Below the pieces are notes generated by a model that saw nothing but the letters and a program-made list of their open reading frames with translations, searched no databases and had not been told where the DNA came from. From an uncultured Tateyamaria sp. (lineage in GTDB: Bacteria; Pseudomonadota; Alphaproteobacteria; Rhodobacterales; Rhodobacteraceae): a stretch of 64,000 nt of DNA. A program made the translations under genes and the position numbers. Below, in pieces: positions 27,007 through 35,889 of the stretch. Every line of letters starts with the position of its first letter. Within the stretch, counting starts at the first letter, position 1. The DNA lies in NCBI RefSeq assembly GCF_947494755.1, contig NZ_CANLVZ010000002.1:287260-351259 (forward strand), given 5' to 3'.

Positions 27007-27893
27007 CCGGTCACCTCAAAGTTGATGCGAGGGCGGTTGTCGCCTGCCGCATTGCTTCCCAATTCGATCACACCACTGCCGGTCAGGGCGACTGTCTGGC
27101 GGCGGATGAAAAACTCGGGATGGGCTCCGATGGTCAGGGTGCAGCCTGCTGACGAGCTGTCCTTGAACTCCACGATGCCGCCACGCACCGAAATGGCTGC
27201 ATGGACGCGCGACACCCAGGCATAGGACATCACCAGGTCGCACTGGGTCGAGCGCCCGATTTTCAGTTCACGCCCCTCGGGAATGTCCTGCGCCCAATCT
27301 TCGAATGACAGGCGCAGGGTGGTGTTGGCCACGTGTTCGCGCTGGCGGGCCGTAAAGACTGTCGATTGCGACATGAAACTGGTTACGCCGTCCTCGTCAT
27401 CTTCGATCTCGGCCAGCATTGCAAAGACCTCGGTCGGCGCATCCGTCCCCCGCAAGGTGATTTCGCCCATCGAGCGCAAATCGGACGTTTCACTGGCCGA
27501 CGCATGTTCGACCAGCTCGCGGCTCATCAGCACTTCGTTCTCTTTGGCCTGTCCGCCGAGGCGCGCCGCGACATTGACGGCGTTTCCAAACAGCTCTTCG
27601 CCGCGCCACAATACAGTGCCCCAATGCAGGCCCGCATGCACAGATACTTCGCCCCGCGCGCCCTGTTCAAGGATGCCGCGTGCGGCGGCCATGGCTTGAT
27701 CGGCGGATTCGAAGAGGCACAGCACATCGTCGCCTTTGGAGCGCACGAATTCGCCCCCCGTTTCAGTGGCGATCCGCTGCATTCCCTCGACGCATTCAAA
27801 CACCATCCGGCTGGCTTCGGCGTCGCCATAGCGTTGATACAAAGGCGTGCTGCCCGACACATCAGCGAGCAGGATCGCGCGCTCAATACTCAT
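27003..27893 (-). CDS. Class III nucleotide cyclase domain fused to FHA domain
   Basis: A 296-aa cytosolic signalling protein. Residues 5-160 form a class III adenylate/guanylate cyclase domain: metal Asp D11 in LADVSGST, a second Asp in KGDDVL (about 55), and the catalytic Asn/Arg in NAVNVAARL (N107, R111). Residues 205-290 form an FHA phosphothreonine-binding domain with IGRSTQCDL and VSRVHAAI. The C-terminal FHA would let phosphorylation steer the cyclase. The gene stands alone on the minus strand. Confidence 0.87.
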   Translation of the reverse strand: MSIERAILLADVSGSTPLYQRYGDAEASRMVFECVEGMQRIATETGGEFVRSKGDDVLCLFESADQAMAAARGILEQGARGEVSVHAGLHWGTVLWRGEELFGNAVNVAARLGGQAKENEVLMSRELVEHASASETSDLRSMGEITLRGTDAPTEVFAMLAEIEDDEDGVTSFMSQSTVFTARQREHVANTTLRLSFEDWAQDIPEGRELKIGRSTQCDLVMSYAWVSRVHAAISVRGGIVEFKDSSSAGCTLTIGAHPEFFIRRQTVALTGSGVIELGSNAAGDNRPRINFEVTG

Positions 27894-28041
27894 GCCACTG
27901 CATCCCCCAGAAATGCGGCCGCGTTCAATATGGCCATCTGTGCTTTCAAATCGTTTGCTTTAACGGCGCTATGATTACACGTCCGTCGCCGCCCCGTCAC
28001 TATATTTGGTGGCGGGTCCCCAATCTGTGATCCAGGGTCGC

Positions 28042-28566
28042 TTAGCGATAAAAGCGTATCTGCGCGACGGCAATGTCGGCCTGAAAGACCCGCCCGATTG
28101 CAAGCACCCCGATCCGGCGCAGTTGCGTCAGGTCCAATGCGGCCTCGGTTCGGTGTGCAGCGAAACTGTCAAAAGGCAGCCTGATCGTCGTCCATGTAGG
28201 CGGCGCCGTGAAGGTGGCGCGATAGGCCTGCCAGGGCCGCGTCAAATCGTTGGTCCTCAGCCGCACTTCGTATGTTTCACCGTTACCCAGCACGTCAATT
28301 TCAAGCCCGGTATAGCTCTCTGCCGCCACCGCCTCGGTGTCAAAGGCCATCTGCACAAAGCCGCCATTGTTATCCAGCGAGACGGTTCCGGTCAGCCGCG
28401 CCGCGTCGCGCCCCTCAACCGGGCCAACATCAAGCTGCCCGGTCGAAACACCGCCCATGACCGTATCGGCAACGTATTCCCAGTCGGGGTTCAGATCCAT
28501 TGCGCCCTCCTGCGCCACGGCGGGCGCGCATAGTGTCATCACAATCGCGCAAACCCGCAGGATCAC
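28042..28566 (-). CDS. Exported CIA30-like protein
   Basis: A 174-aa protein with a signal peptide (ILRVCAIVMTLCAPAVA) and a galactose-binding-like CIA30 (NDUFAF1) domain: DTVMGGVSTG, DNNGGFVQM and TYEVRLRTND are family landmarks. CIA30 in mitochondria helps complex I assembly; the exported bacterial relatives are uncharacterised. GTG 28566 is chosen because GTGA overlaps the RraA stop, and it starts directly at the signal peptide. It is the last gene of the long minus-strand run. Confidence 0.75.
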   Translation of the reverse strand: MILRVCAIVMTLCAPAVAQEGAMDLNPDWEYVADTVMGGVSTGQLDVGPVEGRDAARLTGTVSLDNNGGFVQMAFDTEAVAAESYTGLEIDVLGNGETYEVRLRTNDLTRPWQAYRATFTAPPTWTTIRLPFDSFAAHRTEAALDLTQLRRIGVLAIGRVFQADIAVAQIRFYR

Positions 28567-29255
28567 GTGCGCGCCGCCTCGAAGGCGGCCCAAGCGGTTT
28601 CGAACTCGGCAAAGGTGATCCGCTTGCCCTTGACCGCCTCGAACACGATCCCTTCGGCGCGCATCAGCGTGGCGATGGCATCCGACAGCCCCGCGACCAC
28701 ATCCGGCGGGATCACGACCGCTCCGTGCCGGTCTGCATGGATCAAGTCGCCGGGCCGGATGTCGAGACCGTGGATGCGCACGGGCTGGTCGTAGTCGACC
28801 ACATGCACGAACCCATGGCTCGGCCCGATGGACCCGGCCACGACCGGATAGTCAGGGGCCAAATCGCCAAGGTCGCGCATCACCCCGTCCGTCAGCGTGC
28901 CCGACAGCCCAAGCGCCTTGTGGATGTTCGTGTTGACCTCGCCCCAATAGGCACCGATGGCGTTGGGCACGTCCAGATCCTGCACGACGCAGACCGACGG
29001 GCCGGTCCCTTGGGACATGTATTCGTAATAGGCCATGCGCCGCGCCTTGATCACATCCGCCGCTTCGGTTGGCGGGGCGAGCGCGCGGATGCGGGCGGTG
29101 CGCGCATGGCCCACCATCACGCCAGCGGGGTCCGAGGCCAGCATCGTGCCGCGCGTAAACGCGTTGAAGCCGCGCTTGCCCTGCGCCACCTCGATGGCGT
29201 TGCAGACCGTTGGGGTGTCGACCGATTTCAGCAGGTCGTGGAGGGCGTCGTCCAT
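28563..29255 (-). CDS. RraA-family aldolase-like protein
   Basis: A 230-aa protein of the RraA/HMG aldolase family. Members are either 4-hydroxy-4-methyl-2-oxoglutarate/oxaloacetate aldolase-decarboxylases or RNase E inhibitors. The active-site segment GLSGTLTDGVMRDL and HADRHGAVVIPPDVV are present, including the RD pair that binds substrate in the aldolases. In a catabolic operon an aldolase role is more likely than RNase E control. The start at 29255 has GGGTAGGG upstream and lies 4 bases past the MetE-like stop. Confidence 0.8.
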   Translation of the reverse strand: MDDALHDLLKSVDTPTVCNAIEVAQGKRGFNAFTRGTMLASDPAGVMVGHARTARIRALAPPTEAADVIKARRMAYYEYMSQGTGPSVCVVQDLDVPNAIGAYWGEVNTNIHKALGLSGTLTDGVMRDLGDLAPDYPVVAGSIGPSHGFVHVVDYDQPVRIHGLDIRPGDLIHADRHGAVVIPPDVVAGLSDAIATLMRAEGIVFEAVKGKRITFAEFETAWAAFEAART

Positions 29256-29259
29256 GTCC

Positions 29260-30384
29260 CTACCCCTTCGCCTTGGCGGCACCGGTGCTGAGCGCGTTCA
29301 GCTTGGCATAGGCGATCTCGGGATCTACCGAGCCGAAGCCAGCAAAGGTGCCAAAGCCGCAGTCGCTGCCCGCAATTACCCGATCTACGCCCACGATGTC
29401 GGTAAAGCGGTCGATGCGTTGGGTCACAAGCTCGGGGTGTTCCACAAAATTGGTGGTGGTGTCCACGACGCCGGGCACCAGCACTTTGTCATCCGGTATC
29501 TCGGATTTGCGATCCCGAAACACGGTCCATTCATGGGCGTGGCGCGGGTTCGACGTCTCGAACAACAGATAGCGTGATTTGGTCGACATGAGCGTGGGAA
29601 AAACCGTGTCCATGTCGATGTCGCAGGTGTGCGGCCCTTCGTAATTGCCCCAGCAGATATGCACGCGCACCTTGTCGGCGGGCACATCCAAGAGTGCATG
29701 GTTCAGCGCCTCGACGTGACTGTCGGCGATCTTGAGAAACTCCTTGTCGCTGAGATCCGAAAACAGCATGTGGCGGCTGAGTGCCAGATCAGGGCAGTCC
29801 AGCTGCAAGTCCAGCCCGGCGGCCACGATGGTCTCGTATTCTGCCTTCATCGCATCCGCGAGGGCGGCGAGATAGGCGTCGCGTGTCGGGTAAAAATCGT
29901 TCTGCAGAAACAGCGAAATGACCCCCGGCGAGGCGGCGTTCATGAACCCACGCTCCACCCCATGTTTGGCCATGGCCGCCTTGAGGTTGTCGATGTCCTT
30001 TTGCAATTCACCCTGCCCGCGGCTCTTGACCTCTCCTGTGCACATGGGGCGCGCGTATTGAGGCGTGCCGCCCCCTTCGGCCAACCGCTTGAGAAAGCTC
30101 GGGAATTGCTTGAGGTCAGCAGGCGCATTGCGCGGGCTGTCGCCGGAAAAGCCAGTATAGCGGTCCTTGACGTAGGTGGCGTAGCTGATCTTGGACGTCT
30201 CGCCATCGCTCACGATATCGACGCCTGCGGCGGCCTGACGTGCCACCGTGTCATCCACTGCCTTGGTCATCGCAGCATCGAATGCCGCCTGATCGAAAGG
30301 TTCGTCGCGTTCGCGCGCAAAGATGAAATCGACCACCTCCTGAGTGCGGGGCAAGCTGCCTGCGTGGGTCGTGAGAATTGCCAT
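29260..30384 (-). CDS. MetE C-terminal-domain-like methyltransferase
   Basis: A 374-aa protein equal to the catalytic half of cobalamin-independent methionine synthase, without the N-terminal half. It begins with TTHAGSLPRT, typical of this short sub-family. Possible zinc ligands are in VHICWGNYEG (His, Cys), Glu in LLFETSN and Cys in AGSDCGFGTF. Related short forms transfer methyl or alkyl groups in catabolic pathways, so it may demethylate a substrate-derived methyl donor. It lies between the RraA-like gene and a SAM methyltransferase. Confidence 0.8.
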   Translation of the reverse strand: MAILTTHAGSLPRTQEVVDFIFARERDEPFDQAAFDAAMTKAVDDTVARQAAAGVDIVSDGETSKISYATYVKDRYTGFSGDSPRNAPADLKQFPSFLKRLAEGGGTPQYARPMCTGEVKSRGQGELQKDIDNLKAAMAKHGVERGFMNAASPGVISLFLQNDFYPTRDAYLAALADAMKAEYETIVAAGLDLQLDCPDLALSRHMLFSDLSDKEFLKIADSHVEALNHALLDVPADKVRVHICWGNYEGPHTCDIDMDTVFPTLMSTKSRYLLFETSNPRHAHEWTVFRDRKSEIPDDKVLVPGVVDTTTNFVEHPELVTQRIDRFTDIVGVDRVIAGSDCGFGTFAGFGSVDPEIAYAKLNALSTGAAKAKG

Positions 30385-30394
30385 CGTCTTATTC

Positions 30395-31006
30395 CTAGTC
30401 CTTGCGCGCCATCAGCACGCTGTGGTTTTGGGTCTCCGGATCTTCGGCCAGAAATCCAGTCATGCGCAGCCCGTTATCCTCGAGGCAGGTGGCATATTCA
30501 GCGGGCGAAAGAGAGGCGTGATAGACCGCCTCGCCACCCACCGTCCCGCTGACCTCGCCCGCACGTGGGCCCACGGTTATCAGCAGCGAACCGCCCGGGG
30601 CAAGGTGGCGTGCCATGTGCGCGATGCAGCTGCGCTGTGCGTCGGGGCGCAGGTGGAAAAAGCTGTCCCATGCCACGATGCCATCGAAGGTCTCGCCCAG
30701 ATCGAGGTCGCGCATGTCGGCCTGACGCCAATCGCCATCGGGCCAGCGGGTGCGCGCGATGTCGAGCATGGAGGACGCGAAATCAACGCCCGTAACCGCA
30801 AAGCCCTCTGCGATGAACCAGCGCGCAATCGGCTCGCCTGCACCGCAGCCCAGATCGAGCACCCGCGCGCCCGCCGTCAGTCCGTTGGTAAAGCGCGCCA
30901 GCCACCGCGCCTCGAACAGGGCGCGCGAGCGTGTCGCGTCATAGGCCGCGGCCTGACGCTCATAGACCTCGCGCGTGTCGTCCGAGGAGGCGTCTATCCC
31001 AGCCAT
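30395..31006 (-). CDS. Class I SAM-dependent methyltransferase
   Basis: A 203-aa Rossmann-fold methyltransferase. Motif I is VLDLGCGAGEP, the acidic end of strand 2 is VTGVDFASSML and motif IV is AWDSFFHL. No membrane segment. The start overlaps the cupin gene end by 13 bases. The substrate is unknown; it is adjacent to a MetE-like gene, which suggests methyl-group chemistry. Confidence 0.83.
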   Translation of the reverse strand: MAGIDASSDDTREVYERQAAAYDATRSRALFEARWLARFTNGLTAGARVLDLGCGAGEPIARWFIAEGFAVTGVDFASSMLDIARTRWPDGDWRQADMRDLDLGETFDGIVAWDSFFHLRPDAQRSCIAHMARHLAPGGSLLITVGPRAGEVSGTVGGEAVYHASLSPAEYATCLEDNGLRMTGFLAEDPETQNHSVLMARKD

Positions 31007-31959
31007 GTCGGCCCCGCCGGATCGTCCGTGCCCACGATGTGATACAGCGATGCCTCGCCGGTCATCGAAGGAACCGCAGAGTGGGGCAGGTTTTCAGGCA
31101 CCGACATCGTGTCGCCCGGGGCCAGCGTGGTCGCACCCTCCTCCCACGTGACACGCCAGTGCCCGCGCATGGGCATCAGGACGGACGGGCGGTCGTGTTG
31201 ATGCATCGCATCTGTCGCGCTGCCCCGGGTGATGAAATCCACCTCGAAACCGGGCTTGTCGCGGATGATCCCCGTCTCGCCGATCACCTTGCAAGGGTCA
31301 TGCTGACCAAGCGCCATCATGTCGTGATAGCGGCGCACGCCCATGCCGACGACCTGCATCGGGGTCATCTCGGGGTATCCGTTTAAGTCCTCTTCACTCA
31401 GCACCGGCATCGGCTTGACGCCATCCGGCGGGTGCACACCCTTTTTGCTGTCATAAAGTTGGCCGTTCTCGCCCAGAACCAGCCCGTGCGCTTGCGCGTC
31501 CTCGATCACTTGCGGAGCCCAGATCACGCCGCCCCCCGCATCATCCCCCCCGAGGATCGCCATGATCATCCCATAGTCGGTGCCGATATTCTCGAACCCC
31601 CGAAAGATGCCGGTGGGGATGTTGATGATATCGCCCTCTTCCAGCACGACTTCACCTGCGGTGCCGTAGCGCCCCCAGAAAAAGCGCCAGCGTCCCGACA
31701 GAACAAAGAACACCTCGGCAGTGCGGTGACTGTGCAAGCTGTTGCGGCACTTGGGCGGCTGGCCTGCCGCCCCGATGTTGAACCCGTGCGGGATCGCGAT
31801 GTGCACGTGCTGGTCGGGGGATTCCGACACCCCGCCGCCGATGATGGTAAAGTTCTCTTTCTGATCCGAACCCGGCGTATGGGCGTCGATAAAGGCGGTC
31901 TTGCAGGGCATCAGGTCGCCGTAACGCACGATGCGCGGCTCCATCTCGGCGGGGGTCAT
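30994..31959 (-). CDS. Double-cupin protein
   Basis: A 321-aa protein with two cupin barrels. The first, around residues 70-150, has metal-type residues in NSLHSHRTAEVFFVLSG and EGDIINIPTG. The second, around 230-310, has MHQHDRPSVLMPM and LAPGDTMSVP followed by NLPHS. Both look able to bind a metal, as in ring-cleaving or isomerising cupins. ATG 31959 is preferred (AAGGAT upstream, overlap ATGA with the gene before it); the longer upstream frame is non-homologous. Confidence 0.75.
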   Translation of the reverse strand: MTPAEMEPRIVRYGDLMPCKTAFIDAHTPGSDQKENFTIIGGGVSESPDQHVHIAIPHGFNIGAAGQPPKCRNSLHSHRTAEVFFVLSGRWRFFWGRYGTAGEVVLEEGDIINIPTGIFRGFENIGTDYGMIMAILGGDDAGGGVIWAPQVIEDAQAHGLVLGENGQLYDSKKGVHPPDGVKPMPVLSEEDLNGYPEMTPMQVVGMGVRRYHDMMALGQHDPCKVIGETGIIRDKPGFEVDFITRGSATDAMHQHDRPSVLMPMRGHWRVTWEEGATTLAPGDTMSVPENLPHSAVPSMTGEASLYHIVGTDDPAGPTWLG

Positions 31960-32492
31960 GGTGTTATCCTTTCGGGTGGCAAAAGCGGGGTGGGCAGCGG
32001 GGTGCCCGGTGTGGTGTGGGTGAGGTCGGCGTAAATCCAAACCATGCGGTCGCAGAACCAGACTTTCGGCAGGATGGTGGCGATCAGCCCGAGGATCGTC
32101 GCCCACGGGTTCAGCGCGATCAGACCGTAGATCAAGGGCAGCGCGCCAAGGGCGGACAATGCGGTCAGCATATGAGCGGCGCGGATGTGGTGAGCGGGGA
32201 TGTCATGCCGCTCGCGGGCCAGAAACACCCGTTCGCCCAAGGTGGCCCGCGACGCCCATGACCCGTAGTCGGCAGGCGGCGCAAAGGCGCGCGGGTTGTA
32301 CCACGTCCACGCCGCAGCGCCTATGAACGCAGGCAGCGCCCACCAGCCAATCCAGACCCGCGCGTAGATCGCCAGAACCAGCAGGGGCAGGCAGGTGAAC
32401 CGCGTCCAGACGCTCAGCGGGTTGGCATGGCGGTGCCAGTCGGCATCCTCCATCCCCATCAGGTGTTCGGCGGCGCGGTAGATGTCGCTCAT
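31956..32492 (-). CDS. Conserved membrane protein (DUF6653-like)
   Basis: A 178-aa inner-membrane protein with about four hydrophobic segments (residues 32-50, 52-68, 110-128, 130-150). It has Trp/His-rich polar parts such as DADWHRHANPLSVWTRF. I recall similar small proteins grouped as DUF6653, function unknown; that assignment is from memory. It overlaps both neighbours by four bases, so it belongs to the same translation-coupled string. Confidence 0.6.
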   Translation of the reverse strand: MSDIYRAAEHLMGMEDADWHRHANPLSVWTRFTCLPLLVLAIYARVWIGWWALPAFIGAAAWTWYNPRAFAPPADYGSWASRATLGERVFLARERHDIPAHHIRAAHMLTALSALGALPLIYGLIALNPWATILGLIATILPKVWFCDRMVWIYADLTHTTPGTPLPTPLLPPERITP

Positions 32493-33100
32493 CCCTTCCC
32501 TTTCTCGGCCAACGCGGCTTCGAGCTCGGCGATGCGGGCGGTCAGCTTATCCATCTCGGGCGCGACAAGCTGCGCGATCTCACCCGCATCAAAGCGCGGC
32601 GTAATGAATTGCGGACAGTTCCAGTCGAAGGCAACCAGCTTGATGGTCACGACGCGCTCGACCCGACCCTGCCCCTCGACCGCGACACGCGCGGCAAGGT
32701 CAGGGTCGGCATCCACACTTTGAAAGGTGGCGTGGCCCTGCATTTTCAACCGCCCCTTGCGCGGGTAATCCATCAGAAACAGCGACACCCGGTCATCGCC
32801 CGCGAGGTTCCCTTGGGATATATGCTGCCTGTTCCCGCGGTAGTCGGCAAAGGCGAGCGTGTGATCGTCGAGCACCTGCAGGAACCCCGCAGGCCCGCCG
32901 CGATGCTGGATATAGGGCCAACCGGTTTCCGACACCGTCGCCATATAAAAGGAGGTGCGGCTCGTCACAAAGGCGGCCTCATCCGCGCTCAGCGCATGGG
33001 TACGCGCGCCATAGCTGCGCGCGTACATCTCCACCGAGCCTTCAGCCTCTTGCAAGGCTTTGACGGCGGCGGTGAACATCACCTCGTCATATCGCTGCAC
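32489..33100 (-). CDS. Pyridoxamine 5'-phosphate oxidase-fold flavoprotein
   Basis: A 203-aa split-barrel protein, probably FMN- or F420-type. It contains FVTSRTSFYMATVSETGWPYIQHRGGP in pieces, the FADYRGNRQHIS flavin-phosphate segment and a C-terminal coiled-coil tail (KLTARIAELEAALAEK). Related proteins reduce or oxidise small molecules rather than make vitamin B6. It is coupled by ATGA to the membrane protein. Confidence 0.8.
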   Translation of the reverse strand: MQRYDEVMFTAAVKALQEAEGSVEMYARSYGARTHALSADEAAFVTSRTSFYMATVSETGWPYIQHRGGPAGFLQVLDDHTLAFADYRGNRQHISQGNLAGDDRVSLFLMDYPRKGRLKMQGHATFQSVDADPDLAARVAVEGQGRVERVVTIKLVAFDWNCPQFITPRFDAGEIAQLVAPEMDKLTARIAELEAALAEKGKG

Positions 33101-33111
33101 GCCCCTGCCCC

Positions 33112-33132
33112 TTCATTGTTCCAAAAATATGC
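33112..33132 (+). repeat. Short extragenic repeat, family B fragment
   Basis: TTCATTGTTCC followed by AAAAATATGC lies between two minus-strand genes. Nearly the same sequence is on the other strand at 39920-39940. It resembles the TGTTCCAAAAAT core of the longer element at 37950. Confidence 0.45.
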
Positions 33133-33143
33133 AAAGTCCGACC

Positions 33144-34112
33144 CTATCCGGTTTGCATCAGGATCTGCTTCCAGATCGCCGTCTCATCAAACAGCGTATA
33201 TTCGCGGCGCAAGCCCCAGGGGCCGAACTCGGCGTGCGAAATCCCGAGCACATAGACCTCGGCCCCCGTCGGTGCGCCGAAATATCCCCACCCGTCATGT
33301 TTGCCATGGAGCGCCCACCGGATCGCGGCGCGCGGCGGCATCAGGTCGTCATCCCGGCCAATCTGGTGGTCGATCGTGAAAGTCGCATCAGGAAAAGAGG
33401 CGCGCAACCCCATCCAGAATCGGTCAACGGGACCGTAGCTGTGGCCCGTCACCCCGCCGGGATATTCGGACTGCACCGCCCGGTCATATTCCGCCGGGAT
33501 CACCGCCATATCGGCCCCCATTATCCTGGTCAAAATGTCGGCGTATTTCGCGCCCCATGCGTTGTCATTGCCGCGCCCCTTGTAGGGGCCGGGTTTGTCC
33601 GTGGCGGGGGTCAGCGGCATGCTTGCCTTATCCATCCCGCCTTCACGCTCGATCAGATCAGCGGCAAAGGCCTTCGCCTCCCACCCGATCTGGTTCACGA
33701 TGGCCGTCTGGTCGCGGATCAGCCATTCATCGTTGATCTGATCATTGATCGCGTGGCAGTCGGCGATGATGCGATAGGTCAGCTTTTTGCCCGACGCCTT
33801 GCCGTACATCCCGTCCGCCAAATGGGTCGCGGTCGACAGCAAACGGTGTGACGACAACATCCCCTCTTCCGGCGTGCCGGACCAGATCACATCCTCCCCC
33901 AAAAGCGTCCGGTCAGGAAATTCAGCCAGCGTCGCCATCGTCGCCCCGATCACCTTTTCATTGCCGATCACCACCGAGGCGGGCGAGCGCACCACGATGT
34001 CGAGGCTGTAATAGTGGTGCAGGGTCGCGATGCCGCGATCCTCCCAGATTTCCTTGGTGATGCCGATGATGTAGTCGGGGAAATCCTTCCACCGGTTCGA
34101 AAAGCCCTTCAT
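33144..34112 (-). CDS. SnoaL/NTF2-fold protein (ester cyclase-like)
   Basis: A 322-aa protein apparently with two NTF2-like domains, residues 10-150 and 190-320. The second has GHSYGPVDRFWMGLRASFPDATF and a polar pocket. SnoaL-type proteins include polyketide cyclases, dehydratases and ketosteroid isomerases with His/Asp acid-base pairs. It is more divergent than the other family members in this cluster and lacks the WYGPGGIG motif. Its ATG overlaps the LacI regulator stop, placing it in the same mRNA. Confidence 0.72.
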   Translation of the reverse strand: MKGFSNRWKDFPDYIIGITKEIWEDRGIATLHHYYSLDIVVRSPASVVIGNEKVIGATMATLAEFPDRTLLGEDVIWSGTPEEGMLSSHRLLSTATHLADGMYGKASGKKLTYRIIADCHAINDQINDEWLIRDQTAIVNQIGWEAKAFAADLIEREGGMDKASMPLTPATDKPGPYKGRGNDNAWGAKYADILTRIMGADMAVIPAEYDRAVQSEYPGGVTGHSYGPVDRFWMGLRASFPDATFTIDHQIGRDDDLMPPRAAIRWALHGKHDGWGYFGAPTGAEVYVLGISHAEFGPWGLRREYTLFDETAIWKQILMQTG

Positions 34113-35128
34113 GGGGTGTATCCTTTGGGTAAGCGGGCCGAGCCGCGCAGGATGAGCGGGCCATCCAGTGCGACACGGCGGGGTTTGGTTTCGGGATCGG
34201 CAAGCCGGTCCAGCAGAATATCGACAGTGGCTTCGGCCATTTGACCTGCGGGCTGGCGCACGGTGGTCAGGTCATAGCTCGGCCAGGCGGCCAGCGTCAC
34301 GTCGTCATAGCCCACAACCGAGACATCATTCGGCACCGACAGGCCGAGGTCAAAGCGCAACACATCCATCACCGCAAAGGCCATATGATCATTGGCGCAA
34401 AACACCGCATCCGGGCGGTCGGGCCGGTCGAACATGGTGCGTGCCGCGGCCTTGGCCTTGTCAAAATCAAAGTCGCTGACCCCGCGTGCGAACAGGCTGT
34501 GCCCCACCGCCTTCAGCCCCGCGGTGAACCCCGCCTCGCGGTCGCGTTGGGTCGAGGCACCCTCCCATCCGGCGATATGGGCGATGCGTTGATGGCCGCC
34601 TGCGATCAGAAATTCCGCCAGCTTGCGTCCGCCATGGTAGTTGTCGGACGTGACAGACGACAGCCGGTCATCATCCTGCGCGCGGTTGAACAGCACGATG
34701 GGAATGCCCGCCACCTCGCAGCGCATGGTCAGGTCGTTGGACATGCCGACGGATGCGGCGATGATCCCGTCCACCTGATAATCCAGCAGCTCCTTCATCA
34801 CCTCGTCAGCCTCTTCGCCCGAGTTCGAGGCCATAAAGACCAGCACGTGATAGCCGCGTTGCTGCAAGCTGCGGCTGAGCCGCTCGATGGCTTCGGGATA
34901 GAAATGGTTTTCAAGGTAGGCCACCAACAGACCGATGATGCGGCTGCGCCCGGTGATGAGGCTGCGTGCCAGCACATTGGGGCGATAGCCCAAAGCATCA
35001 GCCGCATTGCGCACCTTGTCCGCCGTGCGTTTGGACACGGACGCACCGGGCGTGAACACCCGACTGACGGCCGAGCGGGACACGCCCGCGCGGGCCGCCA
35101 CATCCAATGCTGTCACCTTGTCGGGCAT
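34109..35128 (-). CDS. LacI-family transcription regulator
   Basis: A 339-aa repressor-type regulator. The N-terminal helix-turn-helix VTALDVAARAGVSRSAVSRVF is split at residues 4-24, with the hinge DALGYRPNVLARSL following; the rest is a periplasmic-binding-like sugar-sensing domain with DAVFCANDHMAFAVMD. ATG 35128 overlaps the SDR stop by one base. A perfect LacI-type palindrome at 46129-46148 in front of the transporter genes is the best operator candidate. It is probably induced by the transported substrate or a product. Confidence 0.92.
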   Translation of the reverse strand: MPDKVTALDVAARAGVSRSAVSRVFTPGASVSKRTADKVRNAADALGYRPNVLARSLITGRSRIIGLLVAYLENHFYPEAIERLSRSLQQRGYHVLVFMASNSGEEADEVMKELLDYQVDGIIAASVGMSNDLTMRCEVAGIPIVLFNRAQDDDRLSSVTSDNYHGGRKLAEFLIAGGHQRIAHIAGWEGASTQRDREAGFTAGLKAVGHSLFARGVSDFDFDKAKAAARTMFDRPDRPDAVFCANDHMAFAVMDVLRFDLGLSVPNDVSVVGYDDVTLAAWPSYDLTTVRQPAGQMAEATVDILLDRLADPETKPRRVALDGPLILRGSARLPKGYTP

Positions 35129-35889
35129 CAGTCCGCTGTCCACCCCCCGTCGATCAGCATGGATGTGCCCGTGACCATCGCGGATGCGTCCGAGGCCAGA
35201 AACAGGACCGCGCCCATGATGTCCTCGACCTCGCCCACGCGGGGCAGCTTGATCTTGTCCATGATCCAGGCGAACCGCTCGGGATCCTCAAACGATTTCT
35301 CGGTCAACGCCGTGCGGATGAAGGTTGGGCAGATTGTATTGATGCGAATATTGGCCTTGCCCCATTCGATGGCCATGGCCTTTACCATGCCCTCGACCCC
35401 ATGCTTGGTCGCGCAATAGACGGCCCGGTCGACGCCGCCCACATGGCCCATCTGGGACGAGATGTGGATGATACTGCCCGGCTTGCCCGCTTGGGTCAGC
35501 GCGCGCGCCGCGGCGGTCGACAGGAAATAGGCCCCCCTGAGGTTCAGCGCGACAACCGCATCGAAGTCCTCGGTGCGAGTGTCCAGCGCGGGGCCGTGGC
35601 GCGCAAGCCCGGCGGAGTTTACCACGATGTCAAAGGGCGCATCAAAGGCCGCATCGACCGCCGAAATGTCGCTTTGATCCAGCGGCATTGCCTCGGCGCT
35701 CCAACCCTGGACTTTCATTGCCTCCACCACATCGGCCAGCACCTCGGCGCGGCGCGCGGCGCAGACCACATGGGCACCCGCCTCGGCCAGCGCCGCAGCG
35801 CAGCCAAGCCCGATGCCCGAGGACGCCCCCGTCACCAGCGCGCGCCTGCCGGTCAGATCGAAGGACGGGGTGCGGGGCAGATCACTCAT
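35128..35889 (-). CDS. Short-chain dehydrogenase/reductase
   Basis: A 253-aa classical SDR. The cofactor motif is VTGASSGIGLGCA (TGxxxGxG), the NNAG equivalent reads VNSAGLA, and the active site Tyr-Lys is YCATKHGVEG with a Ser in IHISSQMG. It resembles gluconate 5-dehydrogenase and sugar-alcohol dehydrogenases. An Arg-containing CAARRAEV after strand 2 suggests NADP. It is coupled (ATGA) to the SnoaL gene before it and to lacI after it. Confidence 0.9.
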   Translation of the reverse strand: MSDLPRTPSFDLTGRRALVTGASSGIGLGCAAALAEAGAHVVCAARRAEVLADVVEAMKVQGWSAEAMPLDQSDISAVDAAFDAPFDIVVNSAGLARHGPALDTRTEDFDAVVALNLRGAYFLSTAAARALTQAGKPGSIIHISSQMGHVGGVDRAVYCATKHGVEGMVKAMAIEWGKANIRINTICPTFIRTALTEKSFEDPERFAWIMDKIKLPRVGEVEDIMGAVLFLASDASAMVTGTSMLIDGGWTAD

